Below, in pieces: positions 44,351 through 53,161 of a DNA stretch of 64,000 bases; positions within the stretch are counted from its first letter, which is position 1; each line of letters begins with the position of its first letter. Below the pieces are notes generated by a model. That model searched no databases. It saw only the letters and a list, made by a program, of their open reading frames with translations, and was not told where the DNA came from. This DNA comes from CAWBJO01 sp963789175 (GTDB lineage: Bacteria; Pseudomonadota; Alphaproteobacteria; Rhizobiales; Aestuariivirgaceae). The stretch spans positions 1 through 64,000 of the forward strand of contig CAWBJO010000001.1 of assembly GCA_963789175.1 (NCBI GenBank), written 5' to 3'. Made by a program: the position numbers and the translations under genes.

Positions 44351-46402
44351 TCATGCCGCGTGGGCCTTGCGCGCCGCGAGGACCAGGTCGGCGCTGCGCC
44401 CGGTCAGCTCGACCATATGGTCGTGCCGGAAGTTGAAGGTGCCGACCCCGGCGGTCGCCGAGCGGAGCTCGATGATGAGCGTGCCGATCTCGCTTTCGGG
44501 AAGATGCGCCTCGATGGTGTCCCAGCCCGGCCATCCGTCGCGTCCGTCGTAGCCCAGGAGCTGGCCGCGATGACCGGTGACGATCTGATTGATGCGCGAC
44601 GTCGCCTCGTTCGGCACGTGGATGCTCACATGCGAGATGGGCTCGAGGAGCACGGGCGAGCATTGCGGCAGCCCTTCGCTCATGGCCAGGCGGGCGGCCA
44701 GCTTGAACGCCATTTCGGAGGAGTCGACCGTGTGGTAGCTGCCGTCCGACAGATTGACGGTGATGTCGACGACGGGGAAGCCGAGCGGTCCCTGCACCAT
44801 GAAGTCCCGGACGCCATCCTCGACGGCGGGAATGTACTGCTTGGGCACGACGCCGCCAGTGATCGAGTCCGTGAAGGTGAAGCCGGAGCCGCGCGGCAGC
44901 GGCCGGATGTCGATGACCACGTCGCCGAACTGGCCGTGGCCGCCAGACTGCTTCTTGTGACGGCCGCGCAGGCTGACCGGCTTGCGGATCGTCTCCTTGT
45001 AGGAGATGCGGCGCGGCTTCGACTGGGCATGGACGCCGAACTTGCCGGCCAGGCGTTCGAGCGCGACGCGCAGATGCATCTCCCCCTGCCCCCAGAGCAC
45101 CATCTCGTGGGTGTCCTGGTTGTGCACCAGGGACAGCGAGGGATCCTCCTCGACGAGCTTGGCGACGGCGGCGGTGAGCTTCACCTCGTCCTTGCGGTCG
45201 GCGACGGAGATGGCCATGCCGTAGACCGGCGCGTTGACCTCGATCTTGATCAGCTGCTTCGTCGAGCCCTTGGCAAGCGACACGGTTTCACCCGAGCCGA
45301 TGCCCTCGAGGCGTCCGAGCGCGACGGTGTCGCCCGCCTTGCAGCCCTGGAGCTTCTTCGGCTCGGAGCCCATGAGCTGGAAGACGCCGGCGATGCGCGC
45401 TTCCTGACCGCGGCCGCCATAGAGCGTCTGGCCCTCGTTGAGGCTGCCGGTGAGCACGCGCGCCAGGGTCAGCTTGCCGCCGTGGGCGGTGTGATAGGTC
45501 TTCAGCGTCTGAACGAACGTGCCGCCATTCGCGACTCCGAGACGCTTCGCCGTCTCCTCGACGTTGGGAGACTCGTGGCGGAGCGCCTTGAGCAGGCGCA
45601 AGATGCCGTTGCCGTTCTCGGCCGAGCCGACGAGCACCGGGGTGATGAGGCCTTCCCTGAGCTCGCGCGCCAGATCGGCGAAGACGCGGTCGCGTTCGGG
45701 CTCGGCGTCGGACAGAAGCTGCTCCATCAGCGCGTCGTCGTAGTCGGCGAGCTTCTCCAGCATGGCGAAGCGGGCCTCCTTCTCGCGATCCTGGAGGTCG
45801 CCGGGGATGTCGATGACTTCGCTCTGACCGTGCGGCCGGTAGACGAAGCCGCGTTCAAGCGCGAGGTCGACGCAACCCACCACCTGCTCTCCCTTCCAGA
45901 TCGGGATCTGGCGCAGGACAAGGGGCGTCGGAGACGCGGGCTGCAGGTAGGCGAGCACGTCGCGAACACGCACGTCGGTGCGATCGATCTTGTTCAGGAA
46001 CAGGAAGCGGGGAATCTTGAGCTTGTCGAGCTCCTTGAGAATGAGCTGCAGAGCGGCGACCTTCTTGTCGTCGGGCTCACAGACGACGATGGCAGCGTCG
46101 CAGCCGGCAAGAGCCGCATGGGCCTCCTGCATGAATTCGATGGATCCGGGGCAATCGACAAACGTGTACGCATCGCCGAGGAAATTGGCGGTGGCGGTGT
46201 TGATCTCGACACTCATGCCGTGGGCGCGCGCTTCCGGCGCCGCGTCGCCGACGGTCATGCCGTCGCGTACGCTGCCCTGCCGTTCGATCGTACCGGTTCG
46301 ATGAAGAATGGCTTCAAGTAATGTGGTCTTGCCGCTCAGATAGGGGCCCACCAGCGCAATACACCGTGGACCCGAAGCTCGTCTGCCCGCTGAAGCATCC
46401 AT
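44351..46402 (-). CDS. EF-G-like GTPase (elongation factor G-like)
   Basis: The 683-residue protein has all EF-G domains, but it differs from FusA. The P-loop is GPYLSGKT (19-26), G4 is NKID (137-140), and G3 reads DCPGS (83-87), with Ser87 where translational GTPases have the catalytic His. GTP hydrolysis may therefore be slow or differently triggered. Domains III-V (from about 395, YGMAISVADRKDEVKL, GGHGQFGDVVIDI) are typical. The role is unknown: it could act on stalled ribosomes. The ATG at 46402 follows GGGAGG by eight bases; a longer start is less likely. No neighbouring ribosomal genes. Confidence 0.9.
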   Translation of the reverse strand: MDASAGRRASGPRCIALVGPYLSGKTTLLEAILHRTGTIERQGSVRDGMTVGDAAPEARAHGMSVEINTATANFLGDAYTFVDCPGSIEFMQEAHAALAGCDAAIVVCEPDDKKVAALQLILKELDKLKIPRFLFLNKIDRTDVRVRDVLAYLQPASPTPLVLRQIPIWKGEQVVGCVDLALERGFVYRPHGQSEVIDIPGDLQDREKEARFAMLEKLADYDDALMEQLLSDAEPERDRVFADLARELREGLITPVLVGSAENGNGILRLLKALRHESPNVEETAKRLGVANGGTFVQTLKTYHTAHGGKLTLARVLTGSLNEGQTLYGGRGQEARIAGVFQLMGSEPKKLQGCKAGDTVALGRLEGIGSGETVSLAKGSTKQLIKIEVNAPVYGMAISVADRKDEVKLTAAVAKLVEEDPSLSLVHNQDTHEMVLWGQGEMHLRVALERLAGKFGVHAQSKPRRISYKETIRKPVSLRGRHKKQSGGHGQFGDVVIDIRPLPRGSGFTFTDSITGGVVPKQYIPAVEDGVRDFMVQGPLGFPVVDITVNLSDGSYHTVDSSEMAFKLAARLAMSEGLPQCSPVLLEPISHVSIHVPNEATSRINQIVTGHRGQLLGYDGRDGWPGWDTIEAHLPESEIGTLIIELRSATAGVGTFNFRHDHMVELTGRSADLVLAARKAHAA

Positions 46403-46598
46403 GGCACTGTCCTCCCATGACACCGTTGCCGCATGAGGACCGCCCGACTGATGGAACGCCAAGGGCGGTTCCACAATTCCATCCTCTCTCTTTCACCGCG
46501 CCAGCGCAAGCGCATTCAGGCAAACGGTGAACAGAGACGTGGAAAGCCGCGCCCCGGTTTCCCGAGACGCGGCGTTCGATGTTTGCAAATTTCGGCGG

Positions 46599-47072
46599 TT
46601 AACCGCGGCGAAGCGTCAGCGAGCCGAAGCCGGCGGCGACGTTAAGGCCGGTCTGGCCCTGAATGCTCACCGGCTGCAGGTTGATGGACTTCCTGAAACC
46701 GCCGACGAGGATGTTGGCGCCAACTCCGGCACCGAGGGTCGCTTCGGCACCGGCACCGACATAGCCGCCGGCGAGCGAGCCGCGCTTGATCTTGCCTGGC
46801 GCGAAGACGGCCCACACGATGGTCGCCTGCTTGGTGACGCCGATGTCCGCACCGATGCGGCTCAGCGAACCGAGATAGCGCTCATCCCATCCGTAGCGGG
46901 AACTGAAGCGGCACACGGCGCTCTTGGTCGAGCCGAGGATGAGGCCGACGCCGCCCTTGACCTTACACGTCAGGACACCGACCCGCACGCCGCGCTCCGC
47001 AGCTTGCGCCGACATCGCGGGCATCGCCAGGGCGAGCGACGCGACAATGGCAGTCGCTAGGATCTTCTTCAT
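46599..47072 (-). CDS. DUF992 family secreted protein
   Basis: The 157-residue protein has a signal peptide (cleavage after SAQAAE, about residue 25) and the DUF992 pattern: VRVGVLTCKVKGGVGLILGSTKSAVCRFSS (with two Cys), then a Gly/Ala-rich beta region ending SIQGQTGLNVAAGFGSLTLRRG. DUF992 proteins are typical of Hyphomicrobiales. They probably form an exported beta-sandwich, but have no known activity. It stands between the convergent-free aminotransferase gene and the EF-G-like gene on the same strand. Confidence 0.92.
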   Translation of the reverse strand: MKKILATAIVASLALAMPAMSAQAAERGVRVGVLTCKVKGGVGLILGSTKSAVCRFSSRYGWDERYLGSLSRIGADIGVTKQATIVWAVFAPGKIKRGSLAGGYVGAGAEATLGAGVGANILVGGFRKSINLQPVSIQGQTGLNVAAGFGSLTLRRG

Positions 47073-47195
47073 ACATCTCTCCTTCTTACAACCTTAAATT
47101 TACAGTTTTAACGAAGCGAAACACCGTCGGAGTCGTGCATGGCCCCGCCGACCATCATAACGGTTTCGCACTGCACAGGGTTCCGGAAAGGATAT

Positions 47196-48398
47196 TTACC
47201 GTAACTCGGCGCAGAACTTCTGAATCCGCTGGCACGCGTCCTCGAGGGCCGAGGTGGCGGTGGCATACGAGATGCGGAAATGCGGCTCCAGGCCGAAGGC
47301 GGAACCGTGAACGACGGCCACCCCTTCGTGCTCGAGGAGCTCGGTCGCGAAATCCTCGTCATTGGCGATGGACTTGCCCGACGGCGACGTCTTGCCGAGC
47401 ACGCCGGCACAGGACGGATAGACATAGAAGGCGCCCTCGGGTGTCGGACAGGTCAAGCCGCGCGCCTGGTTGAGCATCGAGACGACGAGATCGCGGCGTT
47501 CCCTGAACACCTTGTTGTTCGCGGCGATGAAGCCCTGGGTTCCGTTCAACGCCTCCACGGCCGCCCACTGGCTGACGGAGCTCGGGTTCGAGGTCGATTG
47601 CGACTGGAGCTTCGCCATCGCCCTGATGATCGTTTCGGGTCCGGCACCGTAGCCGATGCGCCAGCCGGTCATGCAATAGGCCTTGGACACGCCGTTCATG
47701 GTGAGCGTGCGCTCGTAGAGGCGCGGCTCGACGGCGGCGGGCGTGGCGAACGTGAAGTCGTCGTAGACGAGGTGCTCGTACATGTCGTCGGTCAGGACCC
47801 ACACATTCGGATGGCGAGCCAGCACGTCGGTCAGCGCCTTCAATTCCGCATGCGTGTAAGCGGCTCCGGACGGGTTCGACGGCGAATTGAGGATCACCCA
47901 TTTCGTCTTCGCGGTGATCGCCCGATCGAGGGCCTCGGGCTGCAGCTTGAAACGGTGCTCGAGGGTCGCGGGAACGAAGACCGGCTTCCCGCCGGCGAAG
48001 AGCACGATGTCTGGATAGCTCACCCAATACGGCGTCGGGATGACGACCTCGTCGCCGGGATTGAGCGTCGCCACGAGGGCGTTGAACAGCACCTGCTTGC
48101 CGCCGGTGCCTATCGTCACCTGCGACGGCTTGTACTCGAGGCCGTTCTCGCGCTTGAACTTGGCGGCGACCGCCTTCTTCAGCTCCGGGATGCCGTCGAC
48201 GGCGGTGTATTTCGTCTCGCCGCGGCGGATGGCGGCGATCGCCGCCTCCTTGATGTTTTCCGGCGTGTCGAAATCGGGCTCGCCCGCCGACAAGGCGATG
48301 ATGTTGCGCCCGGCAGCCTTGAGCTCCTGGGCCTTCATGGTGGCGGCGATGGTCTGCGACGGCTTGATGCGCGACAGCGAGTCGGAAACGAATCCCAT
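47196..48398 (-). CDS. aspC: Aspartate aminotransferase (class I, subgroup Ib)
   Basis: The 400-residue PLP enzyme interconverts aspartate and 2-oxoglutarate with oxaloacetate and glutamate. It has SAGEPDFDTPENIKEAA, the SNPSG turn (LNSPSNPSGAAYT), the PLP-binding Lys in TMNGVSKAYCMTGWRIGYG and the C-terminal RISYATA. Some enzymes of this subgroup also use prephenate. The ATG at 48398 is preferred over one three codons upstream. It is divergent from the FAD monooxygenase. Confidence 0.95.
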   Translation of the reverse strand: MGFVSDSLSRIKPSQTIAATMKAQELKAAGRNIIALSAGEPDFDTPENIKEAAIAAIRRGETKYTAVDGIPELKKAVAAKFKRENGLEYKPSQVTIGTGGKQVLFNALVATLNPGDEVVIPTPYWVSYPDIVLFAGGKPVFVPATLEHRFKLQPEALDRAITAKTKWVILNSPSNPSGAAYTHAELKALTDVLARHPNVWVLTDDMYEHLVYDDFTFATPAAVEPRLYERTLTMNGVSKAYCMTGWRIGYGAGPETIIRAMAKLQSQSTSNPSSVSQWAAVEALNGTQGFIAANNKVFRERRDLVVSMLNQARGLTCPTPEGAFYVYPSCAGVLGKTSPSGKSIANDEDFATELLEHEGVAVVHGSAFGLEPHFRISYATATSALEDACQRIQKFCAELR

Positions 48399-48502
48399 GC
48401 GATGCATCCTTCGAAAGGCGGCGCAAACTAGTCCGGGCCCCCCTGCGAGGGCAAGGGAAAACCGGGGCGGCGCAATTGACAGCTGCGCACGCGTTGGAAA
48501 CG

Positions 48503-49663
48503 ATGCCGGGCATGGACGTCATCGTGGCAGGCGGAGGAATCGCCGGGCTCGCAGCGGCCCTCGCCCTTGCCCGACAAGGCCACCGCATTCGGGTCGTCGA
48601 GCGCGCCGAGCGGATCGAGGAGCGCGGCGCCGGCGTGCAGATCGGACCCAACGGCGCGAAGGCGCTCGACCGGCTCGGCATCGCAGCCGAACTCGCGCCG
48701 CGACTGTGGCAGCCGGAAGCGATCACGGTGATGGACGGGCGTACCGGCGCCATCCTCCGGCGCTTCACGCTCACGGGCTTCGCGCAGCGCTTCGGGGCGC
48801 CGTACCGGGTCGCGCACCGCAGCGATCTTGTCGCCGCCCTGCTCGCCGCGGCGCGCCGCGATCCTTCGATCGAGCTCATCACCGGCAGCGAGGTGGCGGG
48901 GCTCGAGACAGGGCTCGACCGCCCGCGCATCCGATTGAGGTCCGGCATCGGATTCACGGCCGACGCCGTGATCGGGGCCGACGGCATACACTCGGCGGTG
49001 CGGGCGGCCGTCATCGGCGACGGTCCACCGCACCGGCATCGCAGCGTGATCTACCGGGCGCTGGCGAAACGCGACGAGATGCCGAACTTCGACGGCGACG
49101 TGGTCCTGTGGCTCTTCCCCGGCGGCCACGCCGTCCACTATCCGGTGCGCGGCGGCGACATGGTGAACCTCGTGGCGGTGACGGCGGGCAGCTCGGAGAG
49201 CGACGACTGGAACGCGCCGGTGGCGCGCGCCGAGATCGAAGCGGCATTTGCCGGGGTCGCTCCCGCACTCAAGCGCATACTCGCGGCGCCCGGACAGTGG
49301 AGCAAGTGGGGAGCGGCCGATCGGCCGCCGATTCCCCGCTGGAGCAGCGGCGCAGTGACGCTCATCGGCGATGCGGCCCACCCGATGCTGCCTTACCTGG
49401 CGCAAGGAGCGGCGGCGGCGCTCGAGGATGCCGTCGTGCTCGGCCGCGTCCTAGACTCGACCCGGCCGGTTGCCGACTCGTTTCGCCTTTACGAATCGGA
49501 AAGACTTCAGCGCACGGCGCGCCTGCAGCGCGAATCACGACGCCAGGCGCGAATCAGCCATGCGAGCGGTGTCGAGGCGACACTGCGCAATCTTTATTTG
49601 CGGCTCGTACCCCAAACTCTGTTCTTCGCGCCGCTGGCGTGGATCTATGGGTGGAATGCCTAG
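48503..49663 (+). CDS. FAD-dependent monooxygenase (salicylate-hydroxylase-like)
   Basis: The 386-residue protein has the flavin hydroxylase motifs: VIVAGGGIAGLAAALALARQG (FAD), GADGIHSAVRAAV (FAD/NADPH) and LIGDAAHPMLPYLAQGAAAALEDAVVLG. It should hydroxylate an aromatic or related ring with NAD(P)H and oxygen; the substrate is not clear. A second ATG three codons in (MDVIV) is also possible. A TTG further upstream is ignored. Confidence 0.9.
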   Translation: MPGMDVIVAGGGIAGLAAALALARQGHRIRVVERAERIEERGAGVQIGPNGAKALDRLGIAAELAPRLWQPEAITVMDGRTGAILRRFTLTGFAQRFGAPYRVAHRSDLVAALLAAARRDPSIELITGSEVAGLETGLDRPRIRLRSGIGFTADAVIGADGIHSAVRAAVIGDGPPHRHRSVIYRALAKRDEMPNFDGDVVLWLFPGGHAVHYPVRGGDMVNLVAVTAGSSESDDWNAPVARAEIEAAFAGVAPALKRILAAPGQWSKWGAADRPPIPRWSSGAVTLIGDAAHPMLPYLAQGAAAALEDAVVLGRVLDSTRPVADSFRLYESERLQRTARLQRESRRQARISHASGVEATLRNLYLRLVPQTLFFAPLAWIYGWNA

Positions 49664-49827
49664 GAAATCTGCCACAAACGACGCGTGGCGACGGGCACGC
49701 GGCCGAACCGGCGCGATGTCCACGCCTTAGTTCCGCCACGCTTAATTCGCTTGCGATCCTTAATTTGCTCCCGCCGCTGACTTTATTTGCGGCGATAGTC
49801 CGTACACGACTGAATGGGGCGCGAAAA

Positions 49828-50007
49828 ATGGTCATGGAGTTGCGAAGGCGGGCGAGTGAGTCAGAGTCCATTCGGAGTACCGGCCGCGATGCGCAGATGC
49901 GCAACCTTCGCAACCTGTCGGGTTTTGCCTGCGCCCTAGGACTGGCGCTCGCGATCGCACTCGTTTTGCTCGGTGCGTCGGCCGTTCAGGCTGCCGGGTT
50001 GGTCTAG
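49828..50007 (+). CDS. Small single-span or exported peptide, 59 aa
   Basis: The frame starts MVMELRRRASESESIRS and carries one hydrophobic segment at its C-terminal half (CALGLALAIALVLLGASAVQAA). A shorter version from an internal ATG (MRNLRNLSGFACALG) is also possible and looks like a signal-peptide-type peptide. A strong terminator begins 30 bases after the stop, which supports a short transcript carrying this gene. The family is unknown. Confidence 0.5.
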   Translation: MVMELRRRASESESIRSTGRDAQMRNLRNLSGFACALGLALAIALVLLGASAVQAAGLV

Positions 50008-50036
50008 TTAGGGGAGTAGCGTCAAAAATAACAATG

Positions 50037-50068
50037 CGCCCCGGGCATGAACCCGGGGCGTTTTTTTT
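50037..50068 (+). terminator. Strong rho-independent terminator
   Basis: CGCCCCGGG (50037-50045) pairs with CCCGGGGCG (50052-50060) around CATGAA, followed by eight Ts. It ends the transcript of the small peptide at 49828-50007. Confidence 0.92.
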
Positions 50069-50076
50069 CGGGTAGC

Positions 50077-50436
50077 CTAGGGGGTCGACCCGTTCGGGTT
50101 GCGACCGCCGCCGCCACGTTCGCCGCCATCCTCCTTCTCGTCGCCGCCGCCCTTCTTCAGGTACAGGATCACGGTCGTCGGAGGCGGCGGGGCGCATTCG
50201 GTGTCGATGCAAACGATGACGAGCTTGCGCTCGTCGCGGCAGCCGAACTTCTCGAGCCGCTTGTTCTGCCAGAACTCGAGCTGCTTGCGGTAGCACAGCT
50301 GCTTGATCGTCTGCGGCGTGCCGGAGAAGCCCTGCGTGGCGGCCCGGGCTTCGGATTGAGGCGCTATCAAAGCAATGAACAGGCCGGCGCCGAGGACGGC
50401 CGATGCTGCAATGCGGAAGTTGCGATTGTTAGACAT
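50077..50436 (-). CDS. Secreted hypothetical protein, 119 aa
   Basis: The protein starts MSNNRNFRIAASAVLGAG with a signal peptide (to about residue 33). It contains three to four Cys residues (KQLCYRKQLEFW, KFGCRDERKLVIVCIDTECAPPP) and ends in a Gly/Asp/Glu/Arg-rich, disordered tail. GGAGGGAGAC directly precedes the ATG, which decides the start. Disulfide-stabilised and periplasmic or surface-bound are plausible. The family is not recognised. Confidence 0.7.
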   Translation of the reverse strand: MSNNRNFRIAASAVLGAGLFIALIAPQSEARAATQGFSGTPQTIKQLCYRKQLEFWQNKRLEKFGCRDERKLVIVCIDTECAPPPPTTVILYLKKGGGDEKEDGGERGGGGRNPNGSTP

Positions 50437-50648
50437 GTCTCCCTCCATCAATTGCCGGCGAATCGCCGGCCCATGACCCGGAGGTTCGGCCTTTGGCCTT
50501 GAGGGTGCCCTGAACGGCCCGTTCACAATTCGTTCAACTCGGCCGGCCGACGCGCAATCGCCATCTTTTTCATGCTAGGGAAGTAACGAGGCGCCGCGCA
50601 CGTAGATGACGGCAGGCGCAACGCCCATCACTCAACAGGAGAGAGACG

Positions 50649-51196
50649 ATGCGAACATTCACGGTGCTTGCCGCTTCTGCCGCGGCCCTGATCATGACCT
50701 CCGGCTTTGCCCTCGCGGCAGGCGGCGGCAACTCGGGCGGCTCAAGCGGGTCCGACGCAGTACCTGCCAAAAGGGCTTCATGTGGGACAAGAAGTCCAAG
50801 AAGTGCGTGCAGCAGGATTCGATGATCCTTCCGGATGCCGACCTCATCCAGCAGGCCTGGGCGCTGGCCCGCAAGGGCGAGTTCGATGCCGGACGGGCGC
50901 TGTTCAGCGCCGTCGCCGACAAGCGGAACCCCGAGGTGCTGAACGGTCTCGGCTACACGAACCGCAAGCTCGGCCACTTCGGCGACGCCATCGCCTACTA
51001 CAAGGAGGCGCTCGCCATCGACCCGACCTACGCGCAGGCGCGCGAGTATCTGGGCGAAGGCTACGCCACGATGGGCAAGATCGATCTCGCACGCGAGCAG
51101 CTCGCCGAGATCGGCAAGATCTGCGGCGCGACCTGCGAGGAATATGTCGACCTCAAGGATGCGATCGACACGGCGGTGAAGCAGGCGGCGCAGTAG
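50649..51196 (+). pseudogene. Secreted TPR protein gene with one frameshift
   Basis: The ATG at 50649, preceded by AGGAGAGAG, opens a signal peptide (MRTFTVLAASAAALIMTSG) and a Gly/Ser linker. At about 50757 the coding frame shifts by one base. In the new frame the mature protein continues as STCQKGFMWDKKSKKCVQQ and then tetratricopeptide repeats (LNGLGYTNRKLGHFGDAIAYYKEALAIDPTYAQAREYLGEGY) to the stop. The joined product would be about 182 residues, like intact rhizobial homologues. Good codon quality on both sides suggests a recent mutation or a sequencing error. Confidence 0.7.
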
Positions 51197-51203
51197 CCCC
51201 TCC

Positions 51204-52076
51204 TCAGCCGACACGCTCCGGCGAAAGCCACGCCAGGTCGCTCCCGGCGTGGCTTTCCTGCTTCAGGCGGTCGGCAAGCGCGGGAAGCAGGAGGCCGAGC
51301 TCCGCATCGAGCCGCCAGGGCGGATTGACGATGACCAGGCCCGAGCCCGCAAGACCGCCGTCGGCAACGACGCGGCGGACCTTCAGCTCGATGCGCAGCG
51401 TCTTCGGCATGGCCTGCTTGCGGATGCCGGCCAGGAGCTTGTCGGGTAGGCGATCGCCGGTCAGCGGATACCAGACCATGAAGGTGCCGGTCGCGAAGCG
51501 ACGATGGCCGTCGGCCAGCATGCGGAGCGTCGCATCGAGTTCGCCCGGCTGCTCGTAGGACGGATCGATCAGCACGAGGCCGCGCCGCTCCGGGAACGGG
51601 AGCGTGACACGGAGGGTTGCGGCGGCGTCGCCCCTCAGTACACGGACGGCTTTCTGGCCGGCGTAGCGGCGGGCGAGCGTCCGGTGATCCTCGGGGTGCA
51701 GCTCGTTGAGGACGAGCCGGTCGTGCGGCCGAAGCAGGCGGCGCGCGACCTCGGGCGACCCTGGATAGCGGGCGAGCCCGGCGCCGCGATTGAGGGCGGC
51801 GACGACGCGGCGCCAGGGGCGCAGCAGCGCCTCGGCTTCGGCGGCGAGCGGCAGCGGCCTTCCATCCGCATCGTAGAGGCGGCCGACCCCGTCACGCCAT
51901 TCACCCGTTCGGGCGGCCTCGGGCGCGGCGAGGTCGTAGGCACCGGCGCCGGCATGGGCGTCGAGGACGGCGAACGGCTTGTCCTTGCGCTTCAGATGCT
52001 CGATCGCCAGGGCGAGCGTTGCGTGCTTCATGACGTCGGCATGACTTCCGGCATGAAAGGCGTGGCGATAGTTCAA
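51204..52076 (-). CDS. rlmJ: 23S rRNA adenine(2030)-N6-methyltransferase
   Basis: The 290-residue enzyme methylates A2030 of 23S rRNA. It has the RlmJ start NYRHAFHAGSHADVMKHATLALAIEHL, the AdoMet site LDAHAGAGAYDL, and LIDPSYEQPGE, in place of the usual DPPYE motif. The start is taken as TTG at 52076 because the sequence after it matches the family N-terminus exactly, with GGAG upstream; earlier in-frame starts would add 32 unlike residues. It is divergent from the DUF1801 pair. Confidence 0.92.
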   Translation of the reverse strand: MNYRHAFHAGSHADVMKHATLALAIEHLKRKDKPFAVLDAHAGAGAYDLAAPEAARTGEWRDGVGRLYDADGRPLPLAAEAEALLRPWRRVVAALNRGAGLARYPGSPEVARRLLRPHDRLVLNELHPEDHRTLARRYAGQKAVRVLRGDAAATLRVTLPFPERRGLVLIDPSYEQPGELDATLRMLADGHRRFATGTFMVWYPLTGDRLPDKLLAGIRKQAMPKTLRIELKVRRVVADGGLAGSGLVIVNPPWRLDAELGLLLPALADRLKQESHAGSDLAWLSPERVG

Positions 52077-52147
52077 GGGCCTGAGACTCCGTTCCCTAGG
52101 CTTGCGGTCAGGGAGTTCTATAGCGTAGGACGGGCGAGGTGAACGCA

Positions 52148-52645
52148 ATGGGAAAGACGTCCACGAAGTCAAGAAAGGCCGGCGCGGCGGAAGCGGCCGC
52201 GACGAAGGCGCAGCCGAGAGCTTCGAAAGCGCGCAAGGCGAAGAAGCCGGTGCTGCTCTCAGGCGGCAATCCGCAGATCGCGAAGGGCTACGGCGAGGCG
52301 CCGGTGAAGGCCTACATCGCCGCGATCCCCGGCTGGAAGCGCGACGTCGCGCGCCGTCTCGATGCGCTCATCGCGCGCACCGTCCCCGGCGTTCGCAAGG
52401 CGGTGAAATGGAACTCGCCGTTCTACGGGATGGCGGACGATATCTGGTTCCTGAGCTTCCACTGCTTCACGAAGTACGTGAAGGTGGCGTTCTTCCGCGG
52501 CGCGTCGCTCAAGCCCGTGCCGCCCGTCGCATCGACGCACAAGCAGGTGCGGTATCTCCACATCCAGGAGGACGAGGAGATCGACGAAGCGCAGCTTGCG
52601 GAGTGGATCAGGCAGGCGAGCGCGCTGCCGGGCGAGAGGATGTGA
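52148..52645 (+). CDS. DUF1801 domain protein, copy 1
   Basis: The 165-residue protein has a Lys/Ala-rich N-terminal tail (about 1-40) and a DUF1801 (YdhG-like) domain: VKAYIAAIPGWKRDVARRLDALIARTVPGVRKAVKWNSPFYGM, then CFTKYVKVAFFRGASLKPVPP and an acidic end. DUF1801 proteins are small soluble proteins without known activity. The ATG follows GAGG by eight bases. The next gene is a paralogue. Confidence 0.9.
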   Translation: MGKTSTKSRKAGAAEAAATKAQPRASKARKAKKPVLLSGGNPQIAKGYGEAPVKAYIAAIPGWKRDVARRLDALIARTVPGVRKAVKWNSPFYGMADDIWFLSFHCFTKYVKVAFFRGASLKPVPPVASTHKQVRYLHIQEDEEIDEAQLAEWIRQASALPGERM

Positions 52646-52649
52646 ATCA

Positions 52650-53105
52650 ATGCCAAACGTGTCAAAGACCCCGCCGAAGAGCCCGAAATCCGAGCCCTCC
52701 CCCGCCCGCCTGATCGACGCGCGGATCAAGGAGCTCGGCGACTGGCGCGGGGATGTGCTCGCCAAGGTGCGGGCGATCATCAAGGCGGCCGATCCCAAGA
52801 TCGTCGAGACGTGGAAGTGGCGCGGCGTCCCGGTGTGGGAGCACGACGGCATCATCTGCACCGGCGAGACGTACAAGGCCGTCGTCAAGCTGACCTTCGC
52901 CAAGGGCGCGTCGCTCAGCGATCCGTCCCGGCTCTTCAACTCCAGCCTCGACGGCAACGTCCGGCGCGCCATCGACATCCACGACGGCGACAAGATCAAC
53001 GCGACGGCGCTCAAGGCGCTGGTCCGCGCGGCGGCAGAGCTCAACGGCTCCAAAGCCTCAACTGCCCGTCCGGCTCGCGCCGCGAAGACGCCGAAACGCG
53101 GCTGA
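52650..53105 (+). CDS. DUF1801 domain protein, copy 2
   Basis: The 151-residue protein repeats the DUF1801 core (DWRGDVLAKVRAIIKAADPKIVETWKWRGVPVWEHDGIICTG, then YKAVVKLTFAKGASLSDPSRLFN) with basic tails at both ends. It starts four bases after the stop of copy 1, so the pair is an operon, and similarity between them suggests tandem duplication followed by divergence. Confidence 0.88.
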   Translation: MPNVSKTPPKSPKSEPSPARLIDARIKELGDWRGDVLAKVRAIIKAADPKIVETWKWRGVPVWEHDGIICTGETYKAVVKLTFAKGASLSDPSRLFNSSLDGNVRRAIDIHDGDKINATALKALVRAAAELNGSKASTARPARAAKTPKRG

Positions 53106-53161
53106 GCCTCCGCGCCATCCTCCGTGCTAGGATTGCACCGGACGAGAAGGAGCCGCTGCCC

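Noticed and set aside
44360..46321. A 653-residue frame antisense to the EF-G-like gene
   Set aside because: Shadow of a conserved GTPase gene.
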